Below the pieces are notes generated by a model. The model worked only from the letters and a program-made list of their open reading frames with translations. It did no database searches and was not told where the DNA came from. From Streptomyces purpureus (GTDB lineage Bacteria > Actinomycetota > Actinomycetes > Streptomycetales > Streptomycetaceae), in the NCBI RefSeq assembly GCF_014648195.1, contig NZ_BMQQ01000001.1:87902-124783 (forward strand): a stretch of DNA of 36,882 nt, in the 5' to 3' direction. The translations under genes and the position numbers were made by a program. Shown here piece by piece: positions 31,965-36,882 of this stretch (position 1 is the stretch's first letter; every line of letters starts with the position of its first letter).

Positions 31965-33242
31965 GTGTCCAGCACCAAGGCTTTGGGCGAGAATCCCACC
32001 GCGCCGCGCGCCAATCGCGCCGAGAGGCTGCTCATCCCGGCGACCTTCATCACCAACCTGGGCAACGGCATCCAGCTGACCGCCGCCGCCTACCTGGTCT
32101 TCACCGAGGCGAGCACGATGCTCGCGGTCAGCTGGCTGATGATCGCCGTGACCATCCCGCAGGTGGCGCTCTCCCTCTGGTTCGGCAAGATCGCCGACCG
32201 CTTCGACCGCCGGACGCTGGCGCTCATCTCCGACCTGATCAGCGCCGCCGCCGCGGTGGCCCTGCCGCTGTGGCTGTACCTCGACGGTGAGCCGACCACC
32301 GTCTCGTACGTGGCGAGCTTCGTCCTCGCCCTGTCCGCCGCGCTGTTCTTCCCGGCGAGCAACGCCCTGATCAAGGAGCGGATCCCGGAGTCCCGGCTCG
32401 CGCAGTTCAACGGCAACGCCGAGATCGCGATCCAGGCCGGTACGCTCGCCTCGGCCGCCATCGGTGGCTGGGTCATCGCCTGGGTCGGCGTCAACTCGCT
32501 GTTCTACTTCAACGCCGTCACCTTCCTGATCTCCGCCGCGATGCTGTTCGCCCTCGGCCGCCGCCCGGCCGCCGCCCCGCAGACCGCCGAGGAGAAGGCC
32601 GCCTCCGCCGCCTCCGCCGCCGCCGCGAAGAAGGCCGGCGTCCGCCCGCCGCTGGCCCGTCTCGGCCTGCTCTACGCCATCGGCAACATCGTCATCATCG
32701 TCGGCAACAGCATCCTGCTGGTCCTGGTCATCGACGGCTTCAACAGCAGCGTCGGCATCCTCGGTGTGGTCGACGCCCTGTTCGGTATCGGCGCCCTGTT
32801 CGCGGCCGCCGCCTTCAAGAAGTTCTCGGCCCGCTCCACCGTCACCAAGGCCGCGCTCATCGGCTACCTCGCCTTCGCCGTGATCCTGGTCCTGGAGACC
32901 ACCCACCTGTGGATCATGATGGCCGTCATCCCGCTGGCCGGTCTCACCTTCGGCATGGCCCGCATCTCGGCCCGTACGGCCCTGATGACCGCCTCGCCCG
33001 AAGAGCGCACCGGCTTCGTCTTCGGTGCCACCAACGCCTTCGGTCTGGCCGCCGGTACCACCGCGACCGTGCTGATCTCCCTGCTCGTCGACGCGACCGA
33101 CGTGCGCTACGGCTTCTACGTCCTCGCCGGCCTGGTCGCCGTCATCGCCGTGGTCACCGTCACCTCGCTCACCCGCACCGAGGCCCGTATCCGCAAGGCG
33201 GAGGCGGCCGGTTCCCCGGCCGTCGCCGAGACCACGGCCTGA
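31965..33242 (+). CDS. MFS-family efflux transporter, 425 aa
   Basis: A twelve-helix major facilitator protein, probably exporting the cluster's product and giving self-protection. The N-terminal half has LLIPATFITNLGNGIQLTAAAYLV and the cytoplasmic A-like loop FGKIADRFDRRTLALISD (the DRxxRR element); a long Ala/Lys-rich cytosolic linker (RRPAAAPQTAEEKAASAAS) splits the halves; the second half ends TVTSLTRTEARIRKAEA. The family resembles drug and macrolide-type exporters. GTG 31965 is chosen for GAGGAG (31955-31960) just before it; the in-frame ATG 31944 would overlap the ribosome site. It lies 16 bases before the ATP-grasp gene, same strand. The substrate is not readable. Confidence 0.85.
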   Translation: MSSTKALGENPTAPRANRAERLLIPATFITNLGNGIQLTAAAYLVFTEASTMLAVSWLMIAVTIPQVALSLWFGKIADRFDRRTLALISDLISAAAAVALPLWLYLDGEPTTVSYVASFVLALSAALFFPASNALIKERIPESRLAQFNGNAEIAIQAGTLASAAIGGWVIAWVGVNSLFYFNAVTFLISAAMLFALGRRPAAAPQTAEEKAASAASAAAAKKAGVRPPLARLGLLYAIGNIVIIVGNSILLVLVIDGFNSSVGILGVVDALFGIGALFAAAAFKKFSARSTVTKAALIGYLAFAVILVLETTHLWIMMAVIPLAGLTFGMARISARTALMTASPEERTGFVFGATNAFGLAAGTTATVLISLLVDATDVRYGFYVLAGLVAVIAVVTVTSLTRTEARIRKAEAAGSPAVAETTA

Positions 33243-33258
33243 GAAGGAGGCGGCCCCA

Positions 33259-34512
33259 ATGAAGCTGCTCGCCCTGGAAGCCCGCCAGAACGCCACCTAC
33301 TACGTCTCCCGCTACCAGCAGCTCGAGGCGCTCGGCGCGACGGTCCACGTCCTCAACGGCGTCGGCACCGACGACTTCTGGCCCGCCGACCGCTACCGTG
33401 TCGCCGGCTCGCAGCACATCGACGACCTGATCGCGGCGGCCCGCACCTGGCACGCCGAGACCGGCTTCGACGGCGTGCTCACCTTCTCCGAGTCCGGAGT
33501 CGTCGCGGTGGCCGCGGTCGCCGAGGCGCTCGGACTGCCCGGCGTCGGCCTGGAGGCCGCCCGCACCAGCCGCAACAAGCTCCTCATGCGCGAGGCCCAC
33601 AGGAGCGGCGGCGCACCCCACCCCGACTTCCGCTACGTGCCGGACGTCGAGGCCGCGCTCGCCGCCGGGGAGGACTTCGGCTACCCGCTGATCCTGAAGC
33701 CGACCCTGGGCGCCGCGTCCAACTTCGTCTTCAAGATCGACGACGCCGAGGAGCTGCGGACCCGGTTCGCCGACGCCGCCAAGGGCATCGAATCGATGTC
33801 GTGGGCCCTGATGGAGGCCGACGGCCTCGAACTGGGCCCGCACGGACTGCTCGTGGAGTCCTACCTCGACGGGCACGAGCACCTCATCGAGGCGCTCGCC
33901 TGGGACGACGAGGTCTACCTCGGCTCCGTCGTCGACCGGGTCACGGTCGAGGGCGGCACCTTCGACGACGACGTCCACCACGCCCCGAGCGCCCTGACCG
34001 AGGAGCAGCTCGCCGAGGTCCAGCGGGTCGTCAAGGCCGCCGCCCACGCCCAGGGCCTGCGCCGGGCCGTCCTGCACGCCGAGGTCCGCTTCCACCAGGG
34101 CCGGCCGTACATCCTGGAGATCGCGATCCGCCCCGGCGGCGGAGGCCTCGACCACATGGCCCGCATCAGCGCCGGACACGACCCGATCCGGTGCGTGGTG
34201 GACGTCGCCTCCGGAGTCCGCCCCGACGTCGGGCACTACGCCCCGACCGAGGTCCACACCGCGGCCATGTGCCTGATCAGCCAGGCCGGCAAGGTCGAGT
34301 CGGTGCACGTCCCCGAGGACGTCGCCGCCTCGCCCGACATCTTCTTCCTCAAGATCACCGCACATCCGGGGGACGTCATCAAGCGTCCCCCGCACGGCAA
34401 CAACATCCTGGGCTTCCTCGGTACCACCGGGACCTCCCTGGACGACGCACTCGGCAGCGCGACCCGCCTCGCCGACCGCATACACACAGAGATGAGCGAC
34501 ATCCATGTCTGA
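33259..34512 (+). CDS. ATP-grasp amino acid ligase, 417 aa
   Basis: An ATP-dependent carboxylate-amine ligase that would join two amino acids or acylate an amine through an acyl-phosphate. The N-terminal pre-ATP-grasp region (FDGVLTFSESGVVAVAAVAEAL, GLEAARTSRNKLLMRE) and the central fold with YPLILKPTLGAASNFV, LLVESYLDGHE and the metal site RPYILEIAIRPGGG are typical of BacD-like L-amino acid ligases. AAGGAGG at 33245-33251 precedes ATG 33259. It overlaps the DDAH-like gene by eight bases, so the two are coupled. As a stand-alone peptide former it may attach the hydrazine amino acid to a partner, since no NRPS is present in the window. The substrates are inference. Confidence 0.85.
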   Translation: MKLLALEARQNATYYVSRYQQLEALGATVHVLNGVGTDDFWPADRYRVAGSQHIDDLIAAARTWHAETGFDGVLTFSESGVVAVAAVAEALGLPGVGLEAARTSRNKLLMREAHRSGGAPHPDFRYVPDVEAALAAGEDFGYPLILKPTLGAASNFVFKIDDAEELRTRFADAAKGIESMSWALMEADGLELGPHGLLVESYLDGHEHLIEALAWDDEVYLGSVVDRVTVEGGTFDDDVHHAPSALTEEQLAEVQRVVKAAAHAQGLRRAVLHAEVRFHQGRPYILEIAIRPGGGGLDHMARISAGHDPIRCVVDVASGVRPDVGHYAPTEVHTAAMCLISQAGKVESVHVPEDVAASPDIFFLKITAHPGDVIKRPPHGNNILGFLGTTGTSLDDALGSATRLADRIHTEMSDIHV

Positions 34513-35326
34513 GACCACCCGGCGTCAGGCCACCCCGCGCCACTTTCTGATGTGCCGTCCGACCCACTTCGAGGTCAGCTACTCCATCAACCCCTGGATG
34601 GACCCCACCAAGCCGATGGACCACCAGCTGGCCATCGCCCAGTGGGAGCGCATCCGCGACCTGTACGTCGACTTCGGTCACCAGGTCTCGTTCATCGACC
34701 CGGTCGAGGGCCTGCCCGACATGGTCTTCTCCGCCAACGGCGCCACCGTGATCGACGGCAAGGTGCTGCTGGCCAAGTTCCGCCACCAGGAGCGCGCCGC
34801 CGAGGCCGACGCCTACCAGAAGTGGTTCACCGCGGCCGGCTACGAGCACGTCCTCGCGCCGGAGTACGTCAACGAGGGCGAGGGCGACTTCCTCGCCGCC
34901 GGTGAGCGCATCTTGGCCGGCACCGGCTTCCGCAGCGACCCGGGCGCCCACGAGGAGCTGGCCGCGTTCTTCGGCCGCCCGGTCGTCGGGCTGACCCTGG
35001 TCGACCCCCGCTTCTACCACCTGGACACCGCGCTCAGCGTCCTCACCGACGACCTCGTCATGTACAACCCCGCCGCGTTCTCCGAGGAGAGCCGGCAGAC
35101 CCTGAGCGAGCTGTACCCCGAAGCGATCCTGGCCACCCAGGCCGACGCCGACGTGTTCGGCCTCAACGCCATCAGCGACGGCCTGCACGTCGTCCTGCCG
35201 GAGGCCGCCACCCACCTGATCGGCGAACTGCGCGACCGCGGCTTCGAGCCGCACGGCGTGGACATGTCCGAACTGCTGAAGGCCGGTGGTGCCGTGAAGT
35301 GCTGCACTCTGGAGATACGCCGATGA
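34505..35326 (+). CDS. Dimethylarginine dimethylaminohydrolase-like (amidinohydrolase fold) enzyme, 273 aa
   Basis: A penta-fold guanidine-modifying enzyme that hydrolyses a guanidino group through a Cys thioester. CRPTHFEVSY start, LPDMVFSANGA, the acidic EGEGDFL (124-130), His172 in FYHLDTALSVL and the C-terminal GGAVKCCTLEIRR with nucleophile Cys266 (or 267) are all intact, at normal length. Close relatives occur in actinobacteria beside rocD in arginine catabolism, so this looks like a paralogue recruited to the cluster. It suggests an arginine-like or amidine substrate in the pathway, or supply of ornithine/citrulline. ATG 34505 overlaps the ATP-grasp gene, and its TGA overlaps the next ATG (ATGA). 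The physiological substrate is not known. Confidence 0.85.
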   Translation: MSETTRRQATPRHFLMCRPTHFEVSYSINPWMDPTKPMDHQLAIAQWERIRDLYVDFGHQVSFIDPVEGLPDMVFSANGATVIDGKVLLAKFRHQERAAEADAYQKWFTAAGYEHVLAPEYVNEGEGDFLAAGERILAGTGFRSDPGAHEELAAFFGRPVVGLTLVDPRFYHLDTALSVLTDDLVMYNPAAFSEESRQTLSELYPEAILATQADADVFGLNAISDGLHVVLPEAATHLIGELRDRGFEPHGVDMSELLKAGGAVKCCTLEIRR

Positions 35327-35655
35327 CGATCGACTACGACGGCCGGCGGTTCCGCAACACCGCCTACGGCGACGACGCCCCCGTCGCCCGCTACCGCCAG
35401 GAAGGCTCCCTGCTGTGGGCCGACTTCGCCGGCGGAGACGTCAAGAAGGGCGCCCTGACCGGGCACGCGGCCGACGACGGCACGCTGGAGTTCACGTACA
35501 CCATGGTCCTTGCCGACGGTGAGGTGATCGCCGGCCGCTGCTGGAGCACCCCCGAGGTCCTGCCCGACGGGCGGATCCGGCTCAGCGAGCGCTGGGAGCG
35601 GTACGGCGAGCGCGCCGACAGCGGCATCTCGGAGCTGGAGGAGGTCCCGGCATGA
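35323..35655 (+). CDS. Small lipocalin-like protein of unknown function (often mis-named N-acetylglutamate synthase), 110 aa
   Basis: A short beta-rich protein: DYDGRRFRNTAYGDDAPVAR, LLWADFAGGDVKKGALTG, TMVLADGEVIAGRCWSTPE, and IRLSERWERYGERADSGISE. This pattern matches a small bacterial family that databases sometimes label N-acetylglutamate synthase without evidence; it has no GNAT or kinase motif. A single compact beta-barrel that binds a small ligand is plausible from the alternation. ATG 35323 overlaps the DDAH-like stop and its own stop overlaps the next start (ATGA both times), so it is tightly coupled and probably needed by the pathway. No catalytic residues can be named. Confidence 0.78.
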   Translation: MTIDYDGRRFRNTAYGDDAPVARYRQEGSLLWADFAGGDVKKGALTGHAADDGTLEFTYTMVLADGEVIAGRCWSTPEVLPDGRIRLSERWERYGERADSGISELEEVPA

Positions 35656-36882
35656 CCAGCACCGAGACCCCGCGCCGCGGCGGCACGGTCACCTGGGCGT
35701 GCACCAACGGCTTCAGCCCGGTCTTCATCTTCCCTTTCACGCCCGGCGACTACTACGGCATCGCCAATCTGCACGAGTTCCAGACGCTGATGTACCGGCC
35801 GCTGTACTGGTACGGCAGCGGCGGCTCCCCGACCGTCGACTACGAGCGCAGCCTCGCGCTGCCCCCGGAGTGGGACGAGGACGGCCGCACGGCGACGATC
35901 ACCCTCAAGCCGTACCGCTGGTCCAACGGTGAGATGGTCAACGCCGACAACGTGATGCTGTGGATGCATCTGCTGGAGGCGGAGAAGAGCAGGTTCGGCG
36001 GCTACTCGCCCGGCTTCTTCCCGGACAACCTGGTCCGCTACGAGAAGGTCGCGGAAGACAAGGTGAGCTTCACCTTCGACCGCGCCTACTCGCACAACTG
36101 GGTGCTGATGAACCAGTTCTCCACCATCACCCCGCTGCCCAGGGCCTGGGACCGCACCGCCGACGACGCCCCCGCCGACGCCACCCACGACCCGTCCCAG
36201 GCCTCCGCCGTCTACGCCTACCTGCGGGCCTGCAACGACGAGCGCAAGACCTGGGACAGCAGCCCCGTCTGGGGTGTCGTCAACGGCCCCTGGAAGCTGC
36301 ACACGTACACCATCGACGGCACCTCGGGCGAGGCCGTGCTCGTGCCCAACGAGCACTACTCCGGAGCGGACAAGCCCCACCTCGACGCCTTCCGGCTGGT
36401 GCCGACCGCCTCGGACGACGACCAGTACGAGAAGCTGCGGCAGGGCCCGGACTCGCCCGAGGGCGTCCAGATCGGCTTCCTGCCGTTCGACGAGGTCACC
36501 GAGCCGGCCGAGGACCCGATGACCGGCGGCCCGAACCCGCTGGGCGAGCGGTACCGTCTCGTGCCCCAACTCACGTACAAGATCCACTACTTCCCGATCA
36601 ACTTCAACAACCCCACGGTCGCCGGGAAGATCTTCAAGCAGCTCTACTTCCGCCAGGCCCTGCAGTCCTGCCTCGACTCGGACGGCGCGATCCGCGACGT
36701 CTACAAGGGCTACGGCTACCCGACGACCGGCCCGGTGCCGGCCCTGCCCGAAAGCCCGCTGCTCTCGCCGGCCCGCCGCAAGGACCCCTACCCCTTCGAC
36801 GTCGAGCGGGCCCGCGCCCTGCTCACCGAGAACGGCTGGGACACCAGCACCACCCCGGCGCGGTGCGTACGCCCGGGCACCG
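35652..36882 (+). CDS. Family 5 oligopeptide solute-binding-protein homologue lacking a signal peptide (3' end outside window)
   Basis: At least 410 residues are present, with the frame open at the window end. The sequence begins PRRGGTVTWACTNGFSPVF, the usual first strand of a mature DppA/OppA-type protein, and continues with HEFQTLMYRPLYWYG, ITLKPYRWSNGEMVNADNVM, NGPWKLHTYTIDG and FRQALQSCLDSDGAIRDVYK, all characteristic of the family. There is no hydrophobic leader, lipobox or Tat motif; ATG 35652 overlaps the previous stop (ATGA), and no longer in-frame leader fits. Either it acts in the cytoplasm, binding a peptide-like pathway intermediate, or it is an enzyme built on this fold. An ABC importer partner would have to lie to the right of the window. 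Confidence 0.85.
   Translation, partial: MTSTETPRRGGTVTWACTNGFSPVFIFPFTPGDYYGIANLHEFQTLMYRPLYWYGSGGSPTVDYERSLALPPEWDEDGRTATITLKPYRWSNGEMVNADNVMLWMHLLEAEKSRFGGYSPGFFPDNLVRYEKVAEDKVSFTFDRAYSHNWVLMNQFSTITPLPRAWDRTADDAPADATHDPSQASAVYAYLRACNDERKTWDSSPVWGVVNGPWKLHTYTIDGTSGEAVLVPNEHYSGADKPHLDAFRLVPTASDDDQYEKLRQGPDSPEGVQIGFLPFDEVTEPAEDPMTGGPNPLGERYRLVPQLTYKIHYFPINFNNPTVAGKIFKQLYFRQALQSCLDSDGAIRDVYKGYGYPTTGPVPALPESPLLSPARRKDPYPFDVERARALLTENGWDTSTTPARCVRPGT

Noticed and set aside
29862..33296. 1144-codon minus-strand frame across the biosynthetic genes
   Set aside because: Low-complexity Gly/Glu/Asp shadow of five plus-strand genes with intact motifs and ribosome sites.

Overview
The window is high-GC DNA (about 70% or more by eye) with the gene density, GTG/TTG starts, Tat signals and large LuxR/STAND regulators of a Streptomyces or close relative. 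The accessory content (broken polymorphic-toxin gene, NTP-dependent conflict genes, a biosynthetic cluster) fits a chromosome arm or island rather than the conserved core. All family calls come from reading motifs; no search was run.

Layout. (1) 1-4300, decayed DNA: a perfect 18-bp terminator hairpin, a twice-frameshifted Tat-exported class V aminotransferase pseudogene (+), and tail-to-tail with it an RHS/YD-repeat toxin pseudogene (-) with two nonsense codons, two frame breaks and no C-terminal toxin. Both lose their 3' ends at one joint near 1239-1246. (2) 4361-5551: a secreted polysaccharide deacetylase and a small unknown protein, divergent. (3) 5595-13159, a putative conflict/programmed-death module: a minus-strand operon of a 1404-residue double-P-loop STAND NTPase, a trypsin-like protease with a helical adaptor-like N-terminus and a second trypsin-like protease, with a caspase-like peptidase divergent from its head. 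(4) 13215-19081: a TehA/SLAC1-type membrane protein, a 946-residue LAL-type LuxR regulator and an exported S8 protease with P domain. (5) 19530-26681, a polysaccharide locus: UDP-xylose synthase, cellulose-synthase-like GT2, UDP-glucose 4-epimerase and UDP-glucose dehydrogenase on the minus strand, with a beta-helix lipoprotein convergent on them. (6) 26682-28250: about 0.7 kb of apparently non-coding GC-rich DNA with two strong hairpins, then a two-domain GNAT acetyltransferase. (7) 28499 to the window end: a plus-strand biosynthetic cluster of N-hydroxylating monooxygenase, cupin, methionyl-tRNA-synthetase-like enzyme, MFS exporter, ATP-grasp ligase, DDAH-like hydrolase, small unknown protein and a family 5 solute-binding homologue without a signal peptide, truncated by the window edge.

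How genes may work together. In region 7 the monooxygenase, cupin and MetRS-like trio matches the known hydrazine-forming machinery (Spb38/Spb40, Tri26/Tri28, PyrM/PyrN), but the cupin and MetRS parts, a single fused protein in those systems as I recall, are separate overlapping genes here. ATP-grasp and DDAH-like enzymes would then tailor an N-N bonded amino acid, making this the best candidate for new chemistry. In region 3, STAND sensing, two intracellular serine proteases and a caspase in one locus suggest an immunity or cell-suicide device. In region 5, UDP-glucose would go to UDP-glucuronate, then UDP-xylose, with epimerisation, feeding a processive glycosyltransferase.
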